A stretch of 64,000 nt of DNA, taken from positions 385,927 to 449,926 of the forward strand of contig NZ_JACHLI010000001.1 of the NCBI RefSeq assembly GCF_014204515.1, given 5' to 3'. The notes beneath the pieces were generated by a model, which was given only the letters and a program-made list of their open reading frames with translations, ran no database searches and had not been told where the DNA came from. The first letter of the stretch is position 1; each line of letters begins with the position of its first letter. Both the position numbers and the translations under genes were made by a program. Positions 41,976-49,809 of the stretch are shown here, in pieces. Origin of the DNA: Pseudomonas nitroreducens. Lineage in GTDB: Bacteria > Pseudomonadota > Gammaproteobacteria > Pseudomonadales > Pseudomonadaceae.

Positions 41976-42620
41976 ATGGCTGGAGTATTGCTTTGGTCGA
42001 AGGAGGAGATGCAGCAGAGCCTCGAGGAGGCCGCTGAGGTGATCTTCCATAGGGCGTTGGTCGAGACCTATGGCTCGCTCAACCCGCCGCCGGGTTCGAC
42101 CCAGGCGCCACTGCCTGTTCCTGATCCGAAGAAATGGTCGACCAAGCTTGCCACGGCTTTGGCCGCCTCTGTGCCGCTCTCGAGGTTCATGGGTAACGTG
42201 GTTGTGGAGTGCAATGCAGCGCTGTCCCTCTCAATCAGCCAACACCACATGGAAGATGTTGACCGCATGGGGGCCGATCTCCCCCAGTCCACCAAGACCT
42301 TGTTGGTGCGCTTCAACAACTATCTGGAGACAAATAAGGGCGACGTCAAGATCCTGGGCCTGGCCGTCTTCTGCTTGCTGCGCTCCTTTGCCGTCACGAC
42401 AAAATACGGCGATGACGACTACGTGAGCTTCACACGGAAGGTGGAGAGGGCGCTGATCTCGGCCAATGGCGACAGGCTCATCCAGCTTCTGACGAAGGGT
42501 GTGCGGGAGTACGTGTCTGGTCACGACAGCTTCGCAAAAGCCATTGGCAAGAACGCGCCGATTGGTCTCTCCACGATGACCGCTCTCTGTCCGGACGCGC
42601 GGTACTTCGAGATTCCGTAG
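41976..42620 (+). CDS. Unknown 214-aa protein, copy 1 of a tandem pair
   Basis: 214 residues, soluble and helical. It is paralogous to the next gene: both have E-x-I/L-x-x-V-I-F-H-x-x-L-x-x-x-Y near residue 20, an alanine/serine-rich helix with W-x-x-x-x-x-x-A, a D-x-K/R-I-x-x-L-x-V-A/F-F-x-x-x-R-S block, and A-I-G-K/Q-N near the end. I start it at ATG 41976 (AAGGAG upstream), although the frame is open further upstream through the palindromic region. Not recognised; function unknown. Confidence 0.7.
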   Translation: MAGVLLWSKEEMQQSLEEAAEVIFHRALVETYGSLNPPPGSTQAPLPVPDPKKWSTKLATALAASVPLSRFMGNVVVECNAALSLSISQHHMEDVDRMGADLPQSTKTLLVRFNNYLETNKGDVKILGLAVFCLLRSFAVTTKYGDDDYVSFTRKVERALISANGDRLIQLLTKGVREYVSGHDSFAKAIGKNAPIGLSTMTALCPDARYFEIP

Positions 42621-42734
42621 CCGGGGCCTTCAGATGAATGTGCCATTGTCATTTCAGAGGAGGGTGGTGTCGGCCGGGAACGGTATGCGACCATTCGCCT
42701 GCGTGGTGTTTGTGTCCAATGTCAGGAGACGGGG

Positions 42735-43385
42735 ATGAGCTACAACGAAACGCTGCAGTGCTATGAGGATGAGCTCCAGACTCTGCTAGAGCTGGTTCAT
42801 CCTGTGATTTTTCATCCTGATTTGATGGATGGCTACCTGGCGCTCGTAGAGGAAGAAGAGCGTCAGACTCCTCTGGCCTGGGCCAAGGCCATCACCGCTG
42901 CCTGCATGCAATCAAAGGAAGTTTCCAGCTTCGTCGCTGGTTCAGCACTCGCGGGTATCAACAGTCTTCGGCTGAATGATGCTATCGCCTGCTACGAAGA
43001 GCTCATCGAGGACACCGTTCCGTGGGAAGCGGAAGGTCAGATGACTGACTTCGTGTTGAGTCTGAAGGATGGCGACCGAATCTACGATTGGCTGGGGGTG
43101 GCCTTTTTCTCCATCGCCCGGAGTCTATCGAACAGTGTCTTTGGCGCCATCGAGCAACCGAGCAGCTTCGGCATGTTCCAGATGCGCCTGGATCATGCCT
43201 ACTCGACAGGCAACACCTCGGCGCTGATCAAGCAGCTGCAGGAGGACATCAAAGCATTCCAGGGCGAAGACGAGAGCTGGCCGCTGGCAATTGGTCAGAA
43301 CTCATCCCTGGCTGTCGCGCACATGGTACTGCTGGCGCGTGGTTCAATGATTGCTCAGCATCGTCCGCCCTACGAAGTGCATTGA
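42735..43385 (+). CDS. Unknown 216-aa protein, copy 2 of a tandem pair
   Basis: 216 residues, paralogue of the 41976 product with V-I-F-H-P-D-L near residue 27, W-L-G-V-A-F-F-S-I-A-R-S around 118 and A-I-G-Q-N-S-S-L-A near the end. It is more acidic than copy 1. The ATG follows AGGAGACGGGG. It is followed at 18 bases by a small Cys-containing gene and probably co-transcribed with it. No known family or motif. Confidence 0.7.
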   Translation: MSYNETLQCYEDELQTLLELVHPVIFHPDLMDGYLALVEEEERQTPLAWAKAITAACMQSKEVSSFVAGSALAGINSLRLNDAIACYEELIEDTVPWEAEGQMTDFVLSLKDGDRIYDWLGVAFFSIARSLSNSVFGAIEQPSSFGMFQMRLDHAYSTGNTSALIKQLQEDIKAFQGEDESWPLAIGQNSSLAVAHMVLLARGSMIAQHRPPYEVH

Positions 43386-43403
43386 GACCGGAGGTCTGCG
43401 TCT

Positions 43404-43616
43404 ATGGCCGATCCAATCCTGAAAGAGTGCCCAGACTGTGCTGAGCTGTGGAACTCAGCTCTTGCCCGTTCTCACCGCTGCCCAGCTGAACTTGATCGTG
43501 AGCAGCTCGAGCGCGAGGCTGCCACCAGGCAGCGGAAAGAGTTTGTAGGCCCGACACCGGATTCGGCGATGGAGAGGCTGCGCCGGCAGCTGCGAAAAGA
43601 GGCCGGAGACGCGTGA
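43404..43616 (+). CDS. Small Cys-containing protein
   Basis: 70 residues: C-P-D-C near the N-terminus and one further H-R-C, then a long charged amphipathic helix. Possibly a small metal-binding protein. The stop overlaps the next gene's GTG start (GTGA), so the two are translationally coupled. Not recognised. Confidence 0.6.
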   Translation: MADPILKECPDCAELWNSALARSHRCPAELDREQLEREAATRQRKEFVGPTPDSAMERLRRQLRKEAGDA

Positions 43617-43999
43617 CGAAGAGTGCGCCTGTGCTTATGGCAGACGTGGCGCCTGGCTCCCTGGTGCTGGCGCTTGGCACCGACTGGGTTGCCTGCACTG
43701 ACGCGCTACCCTGGAATGACGTCTACGAGCAACTCCGGTATGTGGTCTACAGCCCATCGTACTGCGGAGACATGTTCGTCTGTGGATTCGACTATTCCGG
43801 GCCTACCTGGTGGAGCAAGAGCCTGCAGCTCGGCATCACCGGAGTGACTCATTGGCGCCTTGCCGGCGAGCACGAGCAGGACTTCACCGCGACCAGGGCT
43901 CAGTTGCCGGCGGCCAAGATTCCCAGGAACGTAGAGGCTCTCGATCAGCTCAAGCGCTGGTGGGACTGGTTTGCTGATTCTCGCGGTATAGAGCGGTAG
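43613..43999 (+). CDS. Unknown 128-aa protein
   Basis: 128 residues, starting at a GTG that overlaps the preceding stop; ATG 43637 is an alternative. Rich in tryptophan (W-V-A-C, T-W-W-S-K, H-W-R-L, R-W-W-D-W-F), soluble, no known motif. It is the last gene of the group 41976-43999, which ends in a clear terminator at 44018. Confidence 0.6.
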   Translation: MTKSAPVLMADVAPGSLVLALGTDWVACTDALPWNDVYEQLRYVVYSPSYCGDMFVCGFDYSGPTWWSKSLQLGITGVTHWRLAGEHEQDFTATRAQLPAAKIPRNVEALDQLKRWWDWFADSRGIER

Positions 44000-44017
44000 T
44001 CAGCAGGCCTGATATTG

Positions 44018-44043
44018 AAAGCCCCGGTCGTGCCGGGGCTTTC
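44018..44043. terminator. Intrinsic terminator, bidirectional
   Basis: AAAGCCCCGG and CCGGGGCTTT form a perfect ten-base stem with a short loop between the convergent genes 43613 (plus) and 44059 (minus). A/T ends on both sides allow it to act in both directions. Confidence 0.9.
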
Positions 44044-44058
44044 CTATTTTGGGTCGGG

Positions 44059-45204
44059 TTACATCGGTGTGATGAAGCACTGGGTTTTGTTCAGTACCGA
44101 GATGGTCTCATTGATCGCCTGATCCTTTTGGTACACCTCGCTGTTGCTGCCAACGAACAGGTAGGCGCGGTTCAGCAGTCGGTTGCAGGTGCCATCGTCA
44201 CGCACGTTTGTGTCCAGGCCCAGGACAGTCATCATCTGGGAGCTGGCGGTGGTCTGGTACCGTTTCTTGGCCAAGGCGCGGAAGGCGGCAGGATCGATAT
44301 CAGCCAGGACTTTGTCCTTCATCATCTGGACGTTGAAGCGCTGGGGCTCGTCGGAAATGCCCTCCATGTCGTCATCGGCGTTAGCGAGGGAGAGGCTGAC
44401 AGCGCGCATGTTCCCAAGCTCGGTGCCGGCCATATCGACCTTCATCATGTAGCCAGCTTCGTTCATGAAGATCAGGGTGCAGACCTGCTTTCCGTTGGAA
44501 GCGGCGCAGGAACGAGCAGACTTCTTGGAAGCTAGATACAGCGACTTGGTCAAGGGTGAGCTGTCGAAGTCGAACTGTGCAGAACCGAGTACCACGGCTC
44601 CAAGGCCGTTCACCTGGGTCGCCTCCATCAGTTCAGCGATATTCAGTCGGCGGAAGTCGGGAAGATCCTGGCGGGTGAGGGGATCTGTGGTCTTGCCGAT
44701 CTTCGCCAGCTTCTTCGGAGCCAGTCGTTCGATCTCTTCCTGGACACAGGCCTCATCACACTTGCCGGCTCCCACTCGCTTCTGGAGGTCGTTGAGGGCG
44801 ATTGTTGCGTCATCCGCCTGGTAAGCCACACCGGCAGCCGGTAAACGGCGGTCAGTCTTCTCGAACATCTCCACGCGGTCGGCACTGCCATCCTCAGGGA
44901 TGTACACGCTGGCGCCGAAGACATCGCCTGCCTTGTTCCTGAGGAGGTAGTAGCAGTAGGGCATACCACCACTGCTGCAGCTCTCCACTTCCGGTCGACC
45001 TTTCTGGCGTTGTTCGGCGACCAGATCATCGGCCGGCTCATTCGAAACCTTGGCAACTTCAGCCTGGGTCAAAGGGGTGATTCCGGCGCTGGCAAGGGCC
45101 TGCCTTGCTGCATTGTAGGTTTTGCCGGCAACGATGGGAGGTGCGGCTGCGTGAGCCGTGGAAATGCAGGCGAGAAGGAGGGCAGAGCTGATAATTTGCT
45201 TCAT
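44059..45204 (-). CDS. Exported 381-aa protein with N-terminal PASTA-like segment
   Basis: 381 residues. The N-terminus M-K-Q-I-I-S-S-A-L-L-L-A-C-I-S-T-A-H-A-A is a cleavable Sec signal (A-H-A before the cleavage site). The start of the mature part, V-A-G-K-T-Y-N-A-A-R-Q-A-L-A-S-A-G-I-T-P, resembles a PASTA-like G-x-x-x-x-x-A-x-x-x-L-x-x-x-G-x-x-P motif. Several cysteine pairs suggest disulphides in the periplasm. I chose ATG 45204, which has AGGG at six bases; the frame is open for some 49 codons upstream, but those would destroy the signal peptide. Function unknown. Confidence 0.7.
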   Translation of the reverse strand: MKQIISSALLLACISTAHAAAPPIVAGKTYNAARQALASAGITPLTQAEVAKVSNEPADDLVAEQRQKGRPEVESCSSGGMPYCYYLLRNKAGDVFGASVYIPEDGSADRVEMFEKTDRRLPAAGVAYQADDATIALNDLQKRVGAGKCDEACVQEEIERLAPKKLAKIGKTTDPLTRQDLPDFRRLNIAELMEATQVNGLGAVVLGSAQFDFDSSPLTKSLYLASKKSARSCAASNGKQVCTLIFMNEAGYMMKVDMAGTELGNMRAVSLSLANADDDMEGISDEPQRFNVQMMKDKVLADIDPAAFRALAKKRYQTTASSQMMTVLGLDTNVRDDGTCNRLLNRAYLFVGSNSEVYQKDQAINETISVLNKTQCFITPM

Positions 45205-45351
45205 GGACATCCCTGTAAATATCGCGTAGTTGCGTTTTGACATGATAGAGTAGGAAACCTTCAACGTGAAGGGCCAGAGAAACCTCTTTTCTGGTGATAT
45301 TGATCCTACATCTCGCTTTAGCTTGTACATGTACTTGCCAAGGACGCCCAC

Positions 45352-45753
45352 ATGTCTTTCCTACGCCACCCCGTAACCCGTTGGATTCTCTTTCTCCCAG
45401 CGGCCTGCATTGCCTGGGCCGTCGTAATGCTTTTGATCCGATTCCTCAATGGATTCTGGACAGATCCTGACCCTGCCAAGCTCAGCTACTTCTCTGCCTT
45501 TGGAGAAGCGCTCGTCCAATTCGCCGGCTGTTTTGTGTTTGTGTTCGTAGCTGCCATGGTGGCACCTGCTGGCAAGGTATTGGTCAGCGCCATCCTCATG
45601 GCCGTCGTTGGCATGGTAGGCGTCCTCAGTCTGATTTTCTCGGTGACGCAGGGCCAATACCCGATGGTCATCGTCTTCGTAGGAGGTCTGCTCGGCCTGG
45701 TCAACGCTGTCGTGGTGGTGCACAAGCAAACTCCTGCGTTCCAGCCGGTATAG
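45352..45753 (+). CDS. Four-TM membrane protein
   Basis: 133 residues, almost entirely hydrophobic: helices at about 12-31, 48-69, 74-96 and 103-122, with a short polar loop W-T-D-P-D-P-A-K after the first. It diverges from the exported protein gene at 44059 and is followed after seven bases by the nuclease-like gene. No named family recognised. It may act with the following two genes, but only proximity suggests this. Confidence 0.65.
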   Translation: MSFLRHPVTRWILFLPAACIAWAVVMLLIRFLNGFWTDPDPAKLSYFSAFGEALVQFAGCFVFVFVAAMVAPAGKVLVSAILMAVVGMVGVLSLIFSVTQGQYPMVIVFVGGLLGLVNAVVVVHKQTPAFQPV

Positions 45754-45760
45754 GTGGGCC

Positions 45761-46516
45761 ATGCTTCACGCCGCAAACAAGCACAAAACCCGGTACTGGG
45801 AACGCTATCAGGGCGTTCGTCTGGAGGGAGAGACTGGCGTCCGCGCGGAGGATGAGATCGTCTCTACCGTATTCGGCCCGCTAGCGTTCTTGCCGCCGGC
45901 AGCCATCGCTGCCTTCTGGATGGCGGTTGTGCGTTGGGAGCCGGACTCTGCCGGCGATCCTTTCCCGGCCGGGCCGGTTACCGGCGCCAGCATGGAGTTC
46001 TGGCCCACTCGGTACGAGCGCGAGCCTGATCTTCGTGTGGTTCTCCAGTGGGGTGAGACCAGCGTGGTCATCCTGGTTGAGCTCAAGTGGGATAGCGGTC
46101 TTTCGCCTGACCAGCTCCAGCTGCAGTGGAACGCTTGCCTGGATGAGAGCGAGAAGAGTAGGGCGCTGCACGTGTTCATTGGCAAGGACATCGGCAACGC
46201 CCTCAATGATGCAGCCAAGGATGACGTCTGGGCCGGCAGGCTCCACCTGCTGAGCTGGTTTAACATCCTGACGATCCTGGGTTCTCTCGGTGGCCCCGGT
46301 GCCGATCTCCTGCAGCTGTGGGGCAGTGAGGTGTCAGGCTTGCTCGAGTTCCTGGGCATTCGTGCCTTCGATGGCTTTAGCCGTCTAGCTGTTCCGTATG
46401 CGCCCCAGGGCCTGGATGCGAACTTCTGGTGCCCGTTCGATGGATTCGCCTATCTTGATGTGCCTGATGCCCCTGAGGGCGATGAGGCCATGTTCTTCGC
46501 AAGGAGTGATGCATGA
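45761..46516 (+). CDS. PD-(D/E)XK nuclease-like protein
   Basis: 251 residues. It shows the restriction-endonuclease-like core in order: acidic residues in A-E-D-E-I-V-S-T-V-F-G-P-L (about 29-41), E-P-D (88-90), then V-I-L-V-E-L-K-W (103-110) and a following S-P-D-Q-L-Q-L-Q motif. Proteins of this layout cleave DNA and often belong to defence or mobile-element loci. The catalytic Asp, Glu and Lys all seem present. The ATG follows AGGTGGG. The stop overlaps the next gene by ATGA, so the nuclease and the 208-aa partner form a two-gene unit. Its substrate is not known. Confidence 0.7.
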   Translation: MLHAANKHKTRYWERYQGVRLEGETGVRAEDEIVSTVFGPLAFLPPAAIAAFWMAVVRWEPDSAGDPFPAGPVTGASMEFWPTRYEREPDLRVVLQWGETSVVILVELKWDSGLSPDQLQLQWNACLDESEKSRALHVFIGKDIGNALNDAAKDDVWAGRLHLLSWFNILTILGSLGGPGADLLQLWGSEVSGLLEFLGIRAFDGFSRLAVPYAPQGLDANFWCPFDGFAYLDVPDAPEGDEAMFFARSDA

Positions 46517-47139
46517 GCGCGAAAGGTTTTCAGATCTCGGCCAACTTCAAGTTCGTGGCGGAAGTAGGGCGCCAGTGCGATAGCCTGGCCGAGACAATCA
46601 AGGTGGAGCTGTCCAAGGCCCTGGCAGCCAAAGATGCCGGCGCCGAGATTGTTGCCGAGCAGTGGTCGAAGGTAGTGTTTCGAGATGATGAATCCGGTTG
46701 GGTCAGCACTGACATTGCCTACTCGCTACCCCTAAAGGTCGCCGAGGAGCCCATTGGCAGCCTGTGCTTCCAGATCAGCCTGGCCGGCAACGGGATGAGT
46801 TTTGGCGAAAACCGCGAGCCACTGCTCCACGTGTGCTTCTGGACGGGTGGGCCCATCAAGTTCCCGGACAACTACATGGGTTTCCCCCTCATGGATGAGC
46901 CGGTGGTGGAAGCCGGCCGCCTCCTGAACCTTTCCGGGGATGGGGATGAGCTGAAGTCCTGGACGTTCAGTCTTCGGCTGATCAGCGTTAATGGATTCAG
47001 CGATGTGCTGACCAAAGTCGTGAACCCGGCGGTAGCTTTGCTGCAGGGTCGCCTGGCCGAAGAGGCGCTGCCGGAGTCCATCGAGGGTCTGGCCCTCTAC
47101 TCCCTGGAAGAGCCAAAGATATCCTTCCAGGGCGAATGA
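46513..47139 (+). CDS. Partner of nuclease-like gene, unknown
   Basis: 208 residues, soluble, mixed alpha/beta, no recognised motif. Its ATG overlaps the stop of the PD-(D/E)XK gene, which suggests stoichiometric co-expression, as for a specificity, sensor or immunity subunit. It has a conserved-looking F-W-T-G-G-P-I-K-F-P segment in the middle. Alternative roles cannot be excluded. Confidence 0.65.
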   Translation: MSAKGFQISANFKFVAEVGRQCDSLAETIKVELSKALAAKDAGAEIVAEQWSKVVFRDDESGWVSTDIAYSLPLKVAEEPIGSLCFQISLAGNGMSFGENREPLLHVCFWTGGPIKFPDNYMGFPLMDEPVVEAGRLLNLSGDGDELKSWTFSLRLISVNGFSDVLTKVVNPAVALLQGRLAEEALPESIEGLALYSLEEPKISFQGE

Positions 47140-47162
47140 AGCGTGATGCTTGATCCATGGGG

Positions 47163-47191
47163 TTGACGCACCCCAGGCGGGGACATAAACA
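47163..47191 (+). promoter_or_regulatory. Candidate promoter for the 47223 gene
   Basis: TTGACG (47163-47168) and TAAACA (47186-47191) with 17 bases between. The spacer contains CCCCAGGCGGGG (47171-47182), an inverted repeat CCCC/GGGG, a position where a regulator could bind. Confidence 0.5.
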
Positions 47192-47222
47192 ACGTATGGT
47201 GTTCCCAACGTAGGATGTGACC

Positions 47223-47531
47223 ATGTCCCTGGAAGAGTTCGAGCTCCGTAACGGAGAGATCACCGTAATGACCGAGGCCGTGGATGACGCCACCTGGCGA
47301 TCAACCCCGGAAGAGGGCGATACCGTGTGGCTGCGGCCAGCCGGGCAGGGGCATGACATCCTGGTCAGGGTTGAGGCTGTTGATGGCGGCGTCTTCACGG
47401 GTCGAGTCGTTAGCTTTACTGATGGTACGCCCGGCCTACTGAGCCCTATGGGCTACTCGATTGGTCAGCCGGTGGGCTTCACGCACCGGCAGATCCAGAA
47501 CATCGAGATCGGCTGCGCCTACCCTGGCTGA
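47223..47531 (+). CDS. Small unknown protein
   Basis: 102 residues, acidic, beta-rich in appearance (I-L-V-R-V-E-A-V, G-V-F-T-G-R-V-V). The start could also be the GTG at 47217; the ATG at 47223 fits the AGGATG site better. It has its own candidate promoter at 47163. It is followed by a separate promoter and terminator pair for a putative small RNA. Not recognised. Confidence 0.6.
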   Translation: MSLEEFELRNGEITVMTEAVDDATWRSTPEEGDTVWLRPAGQGHDILVRVEAVDGGVFTGRVVSFTDGTPGLLSPMGYSIGQPVGFTHRQIQNIEIGCAYPG

Positions 47532-47553
47532 CTTGCCGGTCAGCCGGTAGTGT

Positions 47554-47582
47554 TTGATGCTCGGGTTTTCAGTCTGTAATAT
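47554..47582 (+). promoter_or_regulatory. Sigma-70 promoter of a putative sRNA
   Basis: TTGATG (47554-47559), 17-base spacer, TAATAT (47577-47582). It precedes an ORF-poor stretch that ends in a strong terminator about 90 bases later. Confidence 0.6.
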
Positions 47583-47588
47583 TTACCT

Positions 47589-47680
47589 GCTTGCTCCGAG
47601 ATTGCGTGGGCCTCGGCTTCACCTCGGCGCTGCGGGAGAAAAAAGTGGAAAGGCCCTCATCGAGAGATGAGGGCTTTTTT
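47589..47680 (+). ncRNA. Candidate small RNA of about 90 nt
   Basis: A transcript started by the promoter at 47554 would run about 92 bases to the intrinsic terminator at 47653-47680 without a convincing coding frame or ribosome site. The body can fold, with CCGAG pairing with CTCGG and CTCC with GGAG. It could instead be a leader read through into the 47755 gene, but the terminator lies between. No known sRNA family is recognised. Confidence 0.45.
47653..47680 (+). terminator. Intrinsic terminator
   Basis: GCCCTCATC (47653-47661), loop GAGA, GATGAGGGC (47666-47674), then TTTTTT. A textbook rho-independent terminator on the plus strand. Confidence 0.92.
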
Positions 47681-47754
47681 CATTCATGGCCCTTGGAAAG
47701 CGAAGCGGCACTCCCATATCCTGATTCCAAGATGGCATCACGGACGGAACGGGC

Positions 47755-48987
47755 ATGTCGCAGAACAAGATCGAGATCGCAGAAGAGCTCCCTCATTACG
47801 AAGTCGAGCAGGATGATGCACCTATTCGGCCCAGTACGGCCGGCATTGCTGGTCTGGCAGCTTCTGCACTTGATCAAGCGGAGAAAGGTATCCGTCGGGG
47901 GTTCCGTGAAGCGCATCGGCTGACACGCGTCCAGGTGCCGCAGCGCGCCGGCAACATGGCTGAGGTCTACCACACCGCCTCTTACAACATCGATGCGACA
48001 GCAAAGGGTATATCCGCTCGTGCGCAGATGACCTTTGACCTTCCCGGCGGACACTGGAAGCGATCTCCCAAAGATGTGCTCATCACCACCAGGAAGGGCA
48101 CTTTCAGTGCTCAGCTGAAACAGACCACTAGCCCAAGTACTGCTACGGTTGTACGGAGCATGGCTGACCCGAAATATTCCGGGGTCGACATCATCGTAGG
48201 GCCTGCGGACATCATGCCAAAGGCTCGCCGCTATTCAGAAGGTCGCCTGAAGACACCCTCGAAAGCCAGCAGTCCGAAAGTCACCGAGCAGGGCCATCGC
48301 CAAATCCTCGAGAAGGGCGTTGACCGAATGAGCGTTGGCGGCGCAAGCAGCGAGCCTATTTCCAGCGCAGAAGCTATCCGTATGGCGGAAGACCCTGCAG
48401 CTCTGGCGAAAAAGCTCAGGGGGCAGGCAGTCAAAGAGGGTGCGAAGATCGCTGGAGCGGCCGCAGTGATAGGTGGCATTGCTGGCGCTGCGACCAGCAA
48501 GGAGAAAACCCTGAAAGGGAAGGCCAAAGATGCGCTTAAGTCCGCAGGGGTAGCAGGAGGTGGAGCGGCTGCGAGTGTTCTACTGGCTCAGGGGCTGAAG
48601 GCCGCCGGCCAGCGTGTGAATCTGCTCCGGCCGCTTGCAAAGGGCAATGCCGCAACTCTCATGGTCGACATGGGCATTACGATCCTGCACCAGGGCTACA
48701 AGTACGGGAAAGGGGATGTGACCTTCGCTGAAGTCGCTGACGCTTGCGCCGAGAAAGGCGCCAGCATAGGTGGTTCGGTGGGAGGAACAGTCCTGGCCAG
48801 CGTTGGCATTGGGATGGTTTCCGCGCCAGGCGCCGTTGTTCTCGGCACTGTAATCGTTGGTTCCACAGTCGGCGGATACGTTGCGCCGAAAGCCTATCGA
48901 GCAACCAAGAAGCTCCTGGGCAAGCTGTTCGGGGCGGAGGAGAAACCGCTATCAGCGGTCAGGCGCCGGCCGAAGCCGGCAATCTGA
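47755..48987 (+). CDS. Glycine-zipper-rich 410-aa protein
   Basis: 410 residues. The N-terminal half is soluble and basic. The C-terminal half contains several Gly/Ala hydrophobic stretches without long leucine helices: A-G-A-A-A-V-I-G-G-I-A-G-A-A near 228, V-A-G-G-G-A-A-A-S-V-L-L near 262, and G-A-S-I-G-G-S-V-G-G-T-V-L-A-S-V then V-V-L-G-T-V-I-V-G-S-T-V-G-G near 335-375, with a basic tail. Such glycine-zipper segments occur in membrane-inserting and pore-forming proteins, including some toxins. No signal peptide is present, and no immunity gene is evident unless the minus-strand neighbour serves. Function unproven. Confidence 0.7.
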   Translation: MSQNKIEIAEELPHYEVEQDDAPIRPSTAGIAGLAASALDQAEKGIRRGFREAHRLTRVQVPQRAGNMAEVYHTASYNIDATAKGISARAQMTFDLPGGHWKRSPKDVLITTRKGTFSAQLKQTTSPSTATVVRSMADPKYSGVDIIVGPADIMPKARRYSEGRLKTPSKASSPKVTEQGHRQILEKGVDRMSVGGASSEPISSAEAIRMAEDPAALAKKLRGQAVKEGAKIAGAAAVIGGIAGAATSKEKTLKGKAKDALKSAGVAGGGAAASVLLAQGLKAAGQRVNLLRPLAKGNAATLMVDMGITILHQGYKYGKGDVTFAEVADACAEKGASIGGSVGGTVLASVGIGMVSAPGAVVLGTVIVGSTVGGYVAPKAYRATKKLLGKLFGAEEKPLSAVRRRPKPAI

Positions 48988-49005
48988 GGTTTTCTGTGGT
49001 TTTCG

Positions 49006-49716
49006 CTAGGCCCACTCCAGCATGATCGCCAGAGTGCTCTCCAGCGGGTAACCCAGACAAAGCCCGGTCAGCATCAGCTCGAAGAGGCTTTCAGGCCTCT
49101 TCCAGTCATACTCGGACACAACCTGGACAGGGTTGAGGTCGGCAACCTTGACCAGGCGTTTCATGAACGTCTCTGCACCCAGTTTGGTGCCCTCTCCGTA
49201 GAACCCTGCAATGGCGCCCAGATCGAACAGCTCACCCATGGGCTTGTTCGACCCGAACATTACCCAGGTAATGGTTGCGGCTGTCTCGGGGTCGGAGTGG
49301 ATTTCGTAGCTCATGCCGGCTCGTTCGACACGCTCTACCAACCCTTGCCAGTCGTTCTGGGGCTCCATGAACATCACATCGACGATTGGCTTGTGGCCAG
49401 CGAATACCGCTTCGATGATCGCCGGGCCATCGTTGAGCATGCGGTTGTCCTCGTCGCGCATAACCATCCCGGCCATGGGCAGGTTCAGCCAGCGGATCAT
49501 AGGGTGTTTGGGAGCGACGACGTCCCTGGGGAAGCTGTATCGACGATGGGCGTAGCCGTTGTGGAGCACCCGGACGATTTTCTTGTGCTTGGTCTCCCGG
49601 ACATCAAAACCATTGAGCGTTCGGCCCTGGCTGTCCTTGTTCGTGCCTGGTCGAGGCTGGGGTTCCTTCAAGGCCCAAAGGTAGGGGACTTCCAGGTGCG
49701 TCGGGATGTTACTCAT
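49006..49716 (-). CDS. Unknown 236-aa protein
   Basis: 236 residues, soluble, no known motif. It has a basic, aromatic stretch (H-K-K-I-V-R-V-L-H-N-G-Y-A-H-R-R-Y) near residue 45. I start it at ATG 49716. The frame stays open upstream, but that would run across the promoter region and ribosome site of the divergent lipoprotein gene. It is convergent with the glycine-zipper gene, 18 bases apart, and divergent from the exported-protein quartet. Confidence 0.65.
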   Translation of the reverse strand: MSNIPTHLEVPYLWALKEPQPRPGTNKDSQGRTLNGFDVRETKHKKIVRVLHNGYAHRRYSFPRDVVAPKHPMIRWLNLPMAGMVMRDEDNRMLNDGPAIIEAVFAGHKPIVDVMFMEPQNDWQGLVERVERAGMSYEIHSDPETAATITWVMFGSNKPMGELFDLGAIAGFYGEGTKLGAETFMKRLVKVADLNPVQVVSEYDWKRPESLFELMLTGLCLGYPLESTLAIMLEWA

Positions 49717-49809
49717 GCTGGCTCCAAGCCATCTTTTGCATGGTGACATAGTGACATGAGTGGTGGCTGGTGTATAGAATCCGCCGACATTCTCATGGAG
49801 GTAATGCTG

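Noticed and set aside
47591..47923. Plus-strand frame of 110 codons overlapping the sRNA candidate and the 410-aa gene
   Set aside because: It begins at TTG without a ribosome site, crosses a strong terminator, and overlaps a well-formed gene in another frame.
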